DNA from: an uncultured Parasutterella sp.
Lineage (GTDB): Bacteria; Pseudomonadota; Gammaproteobacteria; Burkholderiales; Burkholderiaceae_F
DNA length: 10,119 nucleotides
NCBI GenBank assembly: GCA_900766055.1
Contig: CAAFTZ010000112.1
Coordinates: 1 to 10,119 of the forward strand
Direction: 5' to 3'
The notes beneath the pieces were generated by a model, which did no database searches, was not told where the DNA came from, and saw nothing but the letters and a program-made list of their open reading frames with translations. Below are positions 1 to 5,412 of the stretch, piece after piece. The translations under genes and the position numbers were made by a program. Positions within the stretch are counted from its first letter, which is position 1; each line of letters opens with the position of its first letter.

Positions 1-81
1 GGTAACCGTGATGTTTTCGACGGAATAAAATATCTGCAGAAAGGTCCTCCTGATAGGACTTACAAACAAGAAATAACCTAG
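1..81 (+). CDS. C-terminal end of an unidentified gene (partial)
   Basis: Reading from base 1 gives 26 sense codons and a TAG stop at 79-81; the other two plus frames stop early (bases 3-5 and 26-28). The peptide starts GNRDVFDGIKYLQK and ends YKQEIT, with an ordinary soluble-protein composition. The stop is joined to the AGGAG ribosome site of the next gene (TAGGAG), and the next start codon lies 10 bases later, a typical operon junction. I do not recognise the family from 26 residues. The frame could be open by chance over so short a stretch, so the call is tentative. Confidence 0.5.
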   Translation, partial: GNRDVFDGIKYLQKGPPDRTYKQEIT

Positions 82-91
82 GAGAATTGAA

Positions 92-397
92 ATGTCGAAG
101 ACTTTTGCACAGTGCAGGAAGTGCGGCCATAAAGAAGAAGTTAATAAAGAGTTCTTCTTCAAAATTATTGGCGGAGGGGTCACGGGCGGCGGTTTTTGGG
201 CGTGGACTGCCTATATTTTTGCCGGGACGGGATTTGCTCTTCCCATTTGTATTGCAATTATGGCCGGGGGAGTAGGTATAGCCGCTTACTCTAAAGAAAT
301 CACGGAATGGTTGTGTAAAAGAAAGCCTTGTCCAGAGTGCGGTTACAAAGAATGGCGTGTTTACGCTATTGATGATGATAAAAATAAGAGGTGCTAA
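92..397 (+). CDS. Small membrane protein with a split zinc ribbon
   Basis: This 101-residue protein is of unknown function. It has a CxxC pair near the N-terminus (C8, C11, in CRKCGH) and a second near the C-terminus (C80, C83, in CPECGY). Together they look like the two knuckles of a zinc ribbon. Between them, residues about 25-66 are hydrophobic and very Gly/Ala-rich (GGGVTGGG, then FAGTGFALP and AGGVGIAAY), suggesting two membrane helices forming a hairpin. The two knuckles would then sit on the same, probably cytoplasmic, face and could share one zinc ion. Additional cysteines are C53, C75 and the C-terminal C101. The ATG at 92 follows AGGAGA at 80-85, and the gene probably forms an operon with the partial gene upstream. 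A perfect hairpin follows the stop. Metal binding and topology are inferred from motifs; no biochemical role can be assigned. Confidence 0.7.
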   Translation: MSKTFAQCRKCGHKEEVNKEFFFKIIGGGVTGGGFWAWTAYIFAGTGFALPICIAIMAGGVGIAAYSKEITEWLCKRKPCPECGYKEWRVYAIDDDKNKRC

Positions 398-405
398 CCA
401 AATAG

Positions 406-430
406 AAATTGCCGCTTAAAGCGGCAATTT
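406..430. terminator. Bidirectional terminator-like hairpin
   Basis: A perfect 10-bp stem (AAATTGCCGC / GCGGCAATTT) surrounds a 5-base loop. It lies between the stop of the plus-strand zinc-ribbon gene (397) and the stop of the minus-strand gene (457). On both strands the 3' arm ends in AATTT, so it could terminate convergent transcripts. The U-tracts are short. A weaker stem (AACAC / GTGTT, 434-449) lies beside it on the minus-strand side. Confidence 0.7.
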
Positions 431-456
431 CGTAACACGATTAAGTGTTGTAAGTT

Positions 457-813
457 TTACTTAGCAGGAGCTTCTTCTTTTTTGGCTTCTGCTTTAGCGG
501 CTGGAGCCTGCTCCTGAACCATAACGGTAGAGAGCTGGCAGAGACGCATATGGAAGTCGTCAGCTTTGGCCGGGTCGATGGGCAGACCGCCGTCAGTGAA
601 GACCTTCAGGACTTTGTTGAAGTCTGCGAAGATGTCGCCGCGAGCGAAAGTGTGTTCGTGATGACCGCCGATCATGTCAATCCAAGCAAAAGTAACGGTG
701 AAAACGTTGTCTTTGCGTTCGAATCCGAGGAAAGAAACGTCGCCGGGATTCATTTTTGCTTTTAACTGCTCAGGGGGGACCGAGGCTTTAACATTGCCGA
801 GAGGTGCTGTCAT
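457..813 (-). CDS. Hypothetical 118-residue protein with HHEH motif
   Basis: The family is not recognised. Residues 1-98 look like a compact soluble domain containing an aromatic strand (VFTVTFAWIDMIGG), then HHEH at 51-54 and an acidic/aromatic helix (DIFADFNKVLKVF). Residues about 102-118 form an Ala/Lys/Glu/Pro-rich tail that should be disordered. There is one cysteine (C92), no signal peptide and no membrane segment. The ATG at 813 has AGGAGT (plus coordinates 818-823) about five bases upstream, so the start is well supported. The gene lies 88 bases downstream of the radical SAM gene on the same strand. That gap is T/A-rich and could hold its own promoter (for example TTGTAT and TAAGAT spaced by 17), so co-transcription is uncertain. 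The histidine cluster could bind metal or heme, but that is speculation. Confidence 0.7.
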   Translation of the reverse strand: MTAPLGNVKASVPPEQLKAKMNPGDVSFLGFERKDNVFTVTFAWIDMIGGHHEHTFARGDIFADFNKVLKVFTDGGLPIDPAKADDFHMRLCQLSTVMVQEQAPAAKAEAKKEEAPAK

Positions 814-901
814 TTTTACTCCTTTTTGAAATGAACCGTTATCTTATTTCAACTGAATCAAAAATACAATTTTTTTCAAAAGGGTAAGCGTTTTCCTGCA
901 G

Positions 902-2371
902 TCATTCTTCTCGCTTGTTAATGGTTTTTAACCACGCTTCCGCCTGGTTGGGTGAATATACGCTTTGCGTAATCGGATCCGCTTTGAAAGAGTCTTCTTT
1001 TGCAATGGCCATGGTCAGCGCTTCCGTGGCGAGCTGAGCCATAGTCACGTACCAGAACTGGCCGGCCACAGTCGGAGAATAGACGTCCCCTGATTTTTCT
1101 AAGAGGCCGGCTTTAATCCACTGAGCCATGACGGGGTTTAGCGGCTTTTCAATATCGACGCTGAAGTTGTCACCGATTTCTTTCAAATTGAAGGGGCCGG
1201 ATTCCAGGCTGCTCGCCAAAGTTCTCATCAAGTGCCAGTGTTCCTGAGGCTTCATCATGACAAAGACCGGCTTGAGTCCTTTTTCAACCATTTCCGACCA
1301 TTTGGCAAGTTTGCGCTCCTGCATCCAGCTGTAGCCGAAAAGTTTTCCACCGGCTCCGCAGCCGAAGGGAAGGCAGTCACTCGGACCTTTTGCTAAACGG
1401 TTGTAGAGATTCCTTTCAAGCGGCGTTTTGGCCCAATGAGTATTGGTAAGACGATGCCAATTTGGATGCGAAGAAAAATGCTCAACGCTTTCAGCATACA
1501 TGTCGGCCGCTTCAGCAAGCGTCGCTGCCGGATCACAAAGACCGGATTTGATGCGGGTGTTGAGCGGCGATTTCTCAAAGACATTCAGTTGGTAGCAGTC
1601 CACACCATCAATCGGAAGCTCGGAAGCGATCTTTAAATCGTCTGTCCAGACTTTTCCTTTTTGTCCCGGGAAGCCGAAGAGGAGGTCGATCACTACGGCA
1701 AGATTGTCGATGGCTGAGATTTCCTCAAGTCGACGAATAATGTATTTAGGGGAATCGAGGCGCTGCATTTCTTTGCGGATATCGGCGTTGAACGTCTGGA
1801 CCCCTATAGAGAGTCGGTTGACTCCTCCTTCGACGCAGGCTGAGAGCTTCTCATCAGTTAGTCCGTGAAGTCTGCCCTCGAAGGTAATTTCGCAGTCTTC
1901 AGCAAGCGGAAGATTCTTTCTGACAGCTTCAAGGATCTTTTTAATATTGTGGGGCTCTAATGCTGTTGGTGTACCCCCGCCGAAATACAATGCCTTAATC
2001 GGGGCAGAGTTTTGAGCAGCTCGTTGATTCCAGAGCTCAAATTCCTTAATCAATGTGCTGGTGTATGCGTCCGCGGCTTCGGGCGAATAAGGATTCTGAT
2101 AAAACATGCAGAAAAGGCACCGGCTTTCACAGAAAGGAATGTGAACGTAAGCAATGCCTTCCGTTTGTCTAGGTTCAAAAGACTTCTTTTCTAGGAAGTT
2201 TCTGGCCGAGTTCCAAAGCATCGGAATGCCGAACGGCCCGGCATGAACCGTTGCCTTAGCAGGAAAGGCTTTGTGGAGTGCGTCGGTTTCATCAGCAAAG
2301 AATGCGGAATAGCTTCTCTTCTTGATAAGGATATTTTTTAGCAGTCGGACACCGGTTTCAAAAGACGGCAT
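902..2371 (-). CDS. Radical SAM enzyme, ChuW/HutW-like (HemN superfamily)
   Basis: This is a 489-residue radical SAM protein of the coproporphyrinogen oxidase-like (HemN/HemW) superfamily. The [4Fe-4S] motif CX3CX2C is C81, C85 and C88, followed by FYQN. The SAM-binding glycine stretch GGGTPTAL is at 131-138, EITFEGR at 161-167, a conserved GVNRLSIGVQTF segment at 183-194, and DLLFGFPGQ at 229-237. A C-terminal region (about 395-445) resembles the winged-helix part of HemN-type enzymes. The aromatic-QN after the cluster cysteines, GGGTPTAL and E-x-T-x-EGR are closer to ChuW/HutW than to HemW, which usually reads GGGTPS. Characterised ChuW opens the heme ring anaerobically by radical methylation, yielding anaerobilin and free iron. 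Assignment to heme degradation rests on these motifs; HemW-like heme chaperone or another porphyrin activity remains possible. The ATG at 2371 has GGAGAT (2377-2382) upstream. No HutX or HutZ partner is visible here. Confidence 0.75.
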   Translation of the reverse strand: MPSFETGVRLLKNILIKKRSYSAFFADETDALHKAFPAKATVHAGPFGIPMLWNSARNFLEKKSFEPRQTEGIAYVHIPFCESRCLFCMFYQNPYSPEAADAYTSTLIKEFELWNQRAAQNSAPIKALYFGGGTPTALEPHNIKKILEAVRKNLPLAEDCEITFEGRLHGLTDEKLSACVEGGVNRLSIGVQTFNADIRKEMQRLDSPKYIIRRLEEISAIDNLAVVIDLLFGFPGQKGKVWTDDLKIASELPIDGVDCYQLNVFEKSPLNTRIKSGLCDPAATLAEAADMYAESVEHFSSHPNWHRLTNTHWAKTPLERNLYNRLAKGPSDCLPFGCGAGGKLFGYSWMQERKLAKWSEMVEKGLKPVFVMMKPQEHWHLMRTLASSLESGPFNLKEIGDNFSVDIEKPLNPVMAQWIKAGLLEKSGDVYSPTVAGQFWYVTMAQLATEALTMAIAKEDSFKADPITQSVYSPNQAEAWLKTINKREE

Positions 2372-2594
2372 TACTAATCTCCGGACGAGGTTGATTCTTT
2401 TGAGGCAATTATCTCAAATCACAGAAATGATATCGATAATTATTTACAGAAACTATTGAACGAGAAATTGCAACTGAATCAATATTTATGCATAGAAAGC
2501 ATTAATCTTAAGGTTGTATAACTTTTAAAGATTTATCATTTCCATATTGAAATTAATAAGAGGCGGGGCCTTAAGACAAATTATTGGAGATTTT
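2372..2594. other. AT-rich divergent intergenic region
   Basis: This 223-base stretch lies between the minus-strand radical SAM gene and the plus-strand cupin gene, so it should hold promoters for both. It carries a Fur-like sequence at 2429-2447. For the cupin, a possible -10 TATCAT is at 2534-2539, 55 bases before the ATG, but no good -35 is correctly spaced. A pair ATTGA / TCAAT (2455-2483) lacks the spacing of an FNR site. No open frame worth annotating was seen. Confidence 0.6.
2429..2447. promoter_or_regulatory. Candidate Fur box
   Basis: The 19 bases GATATCGATAATTATTTAC match the classical Fur consensus GATAATGATAATCATTATC at 14 of 19 positions, including a perfect middle GATAAT. The site lies 58-76 bases upstream of the ATG of the ChuW/HutW-like gene and overlaps a possible minus-strand -10 (TATCAT on that strand, plus 2427-2432). 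Heme-utilisation genes of this kind are Fur-repressed in enterobacteria and vibrios, so context agrees. The AT-rich background raises the chance of a random match. Confidence 0.4.
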
Positions 2595-3008
2595 ATGAAG
2601 GAAGTTCCAAAACTCAGTGATTTTCCGGTTGGAAAACCCAATGACGCTTACGCCAAATATTTTATCGGTCAAAGCTGGCTTGCTCCGTTAACAACGGAAC
2701 AAGTTCCGACTTATAACGTTACTTTTGAACCGAGATGCCGTAATAATTGGCATATCCATCACGCTCAAAAAGGCGGCGGCCAGATGCTGATTTGCGTTTA
2801 CGGAAGAGGCTGGGTACAGCTCGAAGGTGAACCGGCACATGAATTGAAAGCCGGGGAAGTCTTCAACATCCCGCCAAATGTTAAACATTGGCATGGTGCA
2901 GCAAAAGACAGTTGGTTCCAGCACTTGTCGCTGGAAGTTCCGGGGGAAGGCACATCTAATGAATGGTTAGAACCGGTGATCGATGAAGTCTATGACCAAC
3001 TGCCTTAA
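2595..3008 (+). CDS. Small single-domain cupin protein
   Basis: This is a 137-residue single cupin barrel. The first cupin motif gives WHIHH (H53, H55) followed by GGGQ (Q63), and the second gives AGEVF-N-IPPNVKHWHG (H98, H100). The likely metal site is therefore three His plus Gln, with Gln where classical cupins have Glu. GQ-L-x-x-V-x-G-x-G-W-V-Q and PP-x-V-KHWHGA are typical of the small bacterial cupins related to the C-terminal domain of carboxymuconolactone-decarboxylase/cupin fusions. The substrate is not known; a dioxygenase, isomerase or sugar/quinone-related role would be a guess. I chose ATG 2595 because GGAG (2586-2589) sits five bases upstream and the cupin homology begins soon after. 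An upstream TTG at 2547 would add 16 residues but has no ribosome site. The gene is divergent from the radical SAM gene and ends in a strong terminator. Confidence 0.85.
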   Translation: MKEVPKLSDFPVGKPNDAYAKYFIGQSWLAPLTTEQVPTYNVTFEPRCRNNWHIHHAQKGGGQMLICVYGRGWVQLEGEPAHELKAGEVFNIPPNVKHWHGAAKDSWFQHLSLEVPGEGTSNEWLEPVIDEVYDQLP

Positions 3009-3027
3009 TTAATTTGGTAGTTTAAAA

Positions 3028-3069
3028 AGAAAAAGAGCGACAAAGACTTGATTCCTCCGCTCTTTTTCT
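3028..3069. terminator. Bidirectional intrinsic terminator
   Basis: A perfect 12-bp stem, AGAAAAAGAGCG (3028-3039) with CGCTCTTTTTCT (3058-3069), encloses an 18-base loop. It lies between the converging cupin and AEC transporter genes. Each strand has a T-rich 3' arm (CTCTTTTTCT on plus, with a T-run in the complement of the A-rich left arm), so it can serve both transcripts. Confidence 0.8.
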
Positions 3070-3084
3070 ATGCTCAAAAGGATC

Positions 3085-4050
3085 TTAGAACCAGCTTTGT
3101 AAGATCGGGCAGAACCAAATCCAGAAAGGAGCTGCGAAAGCAAACATCAGCGTACTGACAGCCAAAATCGAAGCGCCATCCTGGACGTAAACGTTATACC
3201 GGGAACCGATGATGATGCCGGAGAAAGCCGGCGGAAGAGCACAGGCCATCGTCAGCATCGAAAGCTTTTCTCCGCTGAGACCGCAGAGGATAGCCGCGAT
3301 GGCGATGCAGAGCGGAGTAAGGCATACACGGAATATAGAGTTCCAAAGAATTTCAGTGTTGACGCTGAATTTCACTGTAGCCAAAGCCAAACCGGCTGCA
3401 AAAACGGCAACACCGGAATTGGCGTGGGCAATCAGGTCAAAGGAAGGATAGACTGCGACCGGAAGCTTGATCCCTAATAAGACAATTACGACCGCAAGCG
3501 TCGGACACCAAACGACCGGCTGCTTGACGGCATTTAAAATGGCAGAGCCGGTTCCGGAAGAAGAGCCGTTTCCGGATCCCATTGCCCCGGCTAAGCTCAT
3601 CAAGTACATGCCGATCGGAATAATCACGGCATTAGCCACGATTGCCACGATTGCAACCACCAATCCCGTCTGAGTGGTTGCTCCGTAAATCGGATCAAGG
3701 ACAGCGAAGCCTAAGAAGCCGATAGTCGGGGAGCCGGCGGTCAGACCGCAGACTGCGGCTTCGGCAGCCGTGTGATGGAAGACCTTTCTGCAAACCCAAT
3801 AGCAAACGAAGAAGAGGGCGACGATACCGATTAAGGAGACGAGCGTCAGCGTGAGATCTTCGAAAAGCATCTCGCGGGTTGCTTTAGTAATAGAGACAAA
3901 AAGTGCGGCCGGCAAAGCGAAGTTCAAAACAACTTTGTTGAGTGCCTGGGTTTGACTCGGCGTGAACGCATTCATCTTAGCGCCGGCATAACCTAATGCC
4001 ATCACAACGAAGATCGGGACAATGTCATTAAAAATAATGTTGAAAAACAT
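3085..4050 (-). CDS. AEC (auxin efflux carrier) family transporter
   Basis: This 321-residue inner-membrane protein matches the AEC family in length and layout. It begins with the characteristic N-terminus (IVPIFVVMALGYAGAKMNAF, residues 10-29), then LNKVVLNFALPAALF (37-51), where the family has its conserved LN-x-V-x-ALPA segment. About ten membrane segments can be traced in two halves, joined by a Gly/Ser-rich loop (about 153-170, AGAMGSGNGSSSGTGS). The first half contains SPTIGFLGFAVLD (107-119), matching the family's broken helix; the equivalent place in the second half is ALPPAFSGIIIGSRY (271-285). Family members export or import small organic acids such as malonate or malate; the substrate here cannot be read. 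ATG 4050 was chosen because AGAGG lies just upstream and the family starts there. A longer frame from a TTG at 4122 would add 24 non-homologous residues, and its first six bases look like a -35 box. Confidence 0.88.
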   Translation of the reverse strand: MFFNIIFNDIVPIFVVMALGYAGAKMNAFTPSQTQALNKVVLNFALPAALFVSITKATREMLFEDLTLTLVSLIGIVALFFVCYWVCRKVFHHTAAEAAVCGLTAGSPTIGFLGFAVLDPIYGATTQTGLVVAIVAIVANAVIIPIGMYLMSLAGAMGSGNGSSSGTGSAILNAVKQPVVWCPTLAVVIVLLGIKLPVAVYPSFDLIAHANSGVAVFAAGLALATVKFSVNTEILWNSIFRVCLTPLCIAIAAILCGLSGEKLSMLTMACALPPAFSGIIIGSRYNVYVQDGASILAVSTLMFAFAAPFWIWFCPILQSWF

Positions 4051-4086
4051 GCAGCCTCTGCTAAAAATTTCTTCCGAAAAATCCTC

Positions 4087-4122
4087 CACTAAGGCGTAGT
4101 GAGAAGCTATTCGGACTGTCAA
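4087..4122 (-). promoter_or_regulatory. Possible promoter/operator of the AEC transporter gene
   Basis: On the minus strand an exact TTGACA (plus 4117-4122) is followed 17 bases later by CTACGC, a poor -10. A 15-bp dyad, CACTA-N5-TAGTG (4087-4101), lies on the -10 position. A good -35 with a poor -10 and a dyad suggests a regulated promoter. The start site would be about 40 bases before the ATG. This comes from pattern matching alone. Confidence 0.3.
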
Positions 4123-4479
4123 GAGAAATTTTAGGTTTGCAATTGTTTTTCGATATTGCGGAGGGATTAAGTTGGGTACCTTAGCTAGAAAATTTGAGAA
4201 CTTTGCAAGGGCCAGAAGGCAACTATTTTTTTGTTGTAATTTAGTAACAGCGGTTTTAACGGTAGGAAAAGGTTTAATTTTTCAATTTACAGGAGTTGGT
4301 TCGAATATTTTCTCATTGAAAACCAAAATAAGCCTTGATTTGTTGCCGTACGTTTGGAAACAATGTTCAAATTTGCGAAAAAATTTCCCGCTGTTGTAAA
4401 TGTAAAAAACGTAAATCGCCTTATTTCTTGTCAGTATTAACACCATATTTGAATACGGATTTCAGGGTAAGGCTGAATA

Positions 4480-4506
4480 TTTACATCGTAAAAATCCTTT
4501 CATAAT
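4480..4506 (+). promoter_or_regulatory. Possible promoter of the yjiH-yjiG-iadA operon
   Basis: TTTACA (4480-4485) is followed after 15 bases by CATAAT (4501-4506); each hexamer matches the sigma-70 consensus at 5 of 6 positions. The spacing is one or two bases short of ideal. Transcription would start near 4512, giving a leader of about 150 bases before the ATG at 4666. No better pair was found in this interval. Confidence 0.35.
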
Positions 4507-4509
4507 GTG

Positions 4510-4546
4510 GTCACGCGAGAACCTCGCGGACATGCTTTTTGTTTTT
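4510..4546 (+). terminator. Hairpin followed by T-runs upstream of yjiH
   Basis: CGCGAG (4514-4519) pairs with CTCGCG (4523-4528) across a 3-base loop. GTC (4510-4512) and GAC (4529-4531) extend the stem to 9 bp with one bulged A. After ATGC comes TTTTTGTTTTT (4536-4546). This looks like an intrinsic terminator pointing towards the yjiH operon. It could end an upstream transcript or an unannotated small RNA, or act as an attenuator for a promoter upstream of it. If transcription starts near 4512, it would instead be a 5'-end hairpin. Confidence 0.45.
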
Positions 4547-4557
4547 CGGATGAGAGA

Positions 4558-4617
4558 AACGGTTTATCACACGGTGATAAGAGGGCTTCAAGAGAGCCTG
4601 GGGCCGTTGATAAGCCC
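4558..4617 (+). promoter_or_regulatory. Structured leader or operator region of the yjiH operon
   Basis: AACGG (4558-4562) can pair with CCGTT (4604-4608), enclosing two hairpins: TTATCAC / GTGATAA (4564-4570 with 4574-4580) and GGGCT / AGCCT (4583-4587 with 4595-4599, one G-U pair). Competing pairings exist: GGGCTT (4583-4588) with AAGCCC (4612-4617), and TTATCA (4564-4569) with TGATAA (4608-4613). This is the layout expected of a cis-acting RNA switch, but I cannot match it to a known riboswitch. The 17-bp TTATCAC-ACG-GTGATAA dyad could equally be a DNA operator for a dimeric regulator. Confidence 0.4.
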
Positions 4618-4665
4618 ATTTGAAAAACGAAACTTGCTTTGTTTGTTACTTTTAAGGATAGTCCT

Positions 4666-5397
4666 ATGGCTTCTTCTAACCTCAACGATAAAAAACCTGA
4701 GTTGGCAGATGACAAAGAAAAGAAAGTCACCATCGGAAATTACATTTCCCTGATTTTGGCTTGCGTTTTCTTCTCCGGCGTCTGCGCTACAAACCAATGG
4801 TGGGGCATTTTCGACTTCACCACAATCAACGGCTCCTTCGGTAAGGTTGTCACAGCTGTTTCTCAGAACGCTGACGGCATTCACACCACGATGGCCAACT
4901 TCCGCGGTAAAGGCGGTTCCGGTGCTATCGACGGCTTCATGTTTGCTTTGACTCTGGTTCCGACAGTTATGTTCGCTCTTGCGATGATTACTGTTTTCGA
5001 CCACTACGGTGCTCTGAAAGCTGCTCGCCAGATGCTTACTCCGATTCTTCGTCCGTTGATCGGTGTTCCCGGCGGTGCTGGTCTTGCTCTGATCGCTTCT
5101 CTGCAGTCCACTGACGGCGGCGCTGCTCTGACTCGCCAGCTCAAAGACGACAATGTTTTGACTCCCAAAGAGATCAACAACTTTGCTACTTTCCAGATGA
5201 CAGCCGACGCTCTCATCACCAACTTCCTCTCTTCCGGCGCAGTTCTGTTCACGCTGCTTGCCGCTGACGGCAAGCCTGCAGTTCCGGTCAGCATCGGTGC
5301 TTGCTTAGGCATCCTGTTCCTCGGCAAGATCCTCGCTGCCAACATCATGCGCGTCATCCAGATGGGCGGAAAGATTAACCTTAAGAAGAGCGCTTAA
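4666..5397 (+). CDS. yjiH: YjiH-like nucleoside-recognition (Gate) membrane protein
   Basis: This 243-residue inner-membrane protein resembles E. coli YjiH, a member of the nucleoside-recognition/Gate domain group related to spore maturation protein A. A charged N-terminal tail (1-21) precedes membrane segments at about 26-42, 89-111, 128-147, 182-199 and 205-226. The segment GVPGGAGLALIASLQSTDGG (133-152) is a Gly-rich re-entrant stretch typical of the Gate fold, and is followed by helix-forming ALTRQLKDDNVLTPKEINNF. Function is unproven in any organism. Its invariant partnership with YjiG and isoaspartyl dipeptidase suggests transport of a peptide or amino acid (inference). ATG 4666 has AAGGA (4654-4658) seven bases upstream; a TTG at 4639 would add nine residues without a ribosome site. 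C-ending codons such as ATC, TTC and GGC are frequent, hinting at good expression. It is the first gene of the operon, 15 bases before yjiG. Confidence 0.85.
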   Translation: MASSNLNDKKPELADDKEKKVTIGNYISLILACVFFSGVCATNQWWGIFDFTTINGSFGKVVTAVSQNADGIHTTMANFRGKGGSGAIDGFMFALTLVPTVMFALAMITVFDHYGALKAARQMLTPILRPLIGVPGGAGLALIASLQSTDGGAALTRQLKDDNVLTPKEINNFATFQMTADALITNFLSSGAVLFTLLAADGKPAVPVSIGACLGILFLGKILAANIMRVIQMGGKINLKKSA

Positions 5398-5412
5398 TAA
5401 GGAGAATACGAA

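Larger units (their letters stand above)
4051..4665. other. Long intergenic region without a convincing gene
   Basis: These 615 bases separate the divergent AEC transporter gene and the yjiH operon. Bases about 4130-4500 are AT-rich, with many short A- and T-runs and no coding-like frame. One 75-codon frame (4172-4399) starts at TTG behind GGAGGG but has atypical composition and is not annotated. From 4480 onwards the sequence becomes richer in G+C and holds a possible promoter, a hairpin with T-runs, a 17-bp dyad and further pairable segments, annotated separately. Confidence 0.6.

Noticed and set aside
2455..2483. FNR-like pair ATTGA ... TCAAT upstream of the cupin
   Set aside because: The half-sites are about 19 bases apart, not the 4 bases of an FNR site, in an AT-rich region where such pairs are common.
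4051..4122. Extended N-terminus of the AEC transporter from a TTG
   Set aside because: The added 24 residues are not membrane-like or family-like; ATG 4050 begins right at the conserved first helix and has a ribosome site.
4172..4399. 75-codon frame with TTG start behind GGAGGG
   Set aside because: The ribosome site is attractive, but the rest is AT-rich with unnatural composition and no homology visible; kept only as part of the intergenic finding.
4639..4665. Upstream TTG start for yjiH
   Set aside because: It has no ribosome site, whereas ATG 4666 has AAGGA at correct spacing.
4588..5004. 138-codon minus-strand frame over the start of yjiH
   Set aside because: It overlaps the well-supported yjiH coding region and leader; its composition (His/Asn/Ser-rich, no domain) is that of a shadow frame.
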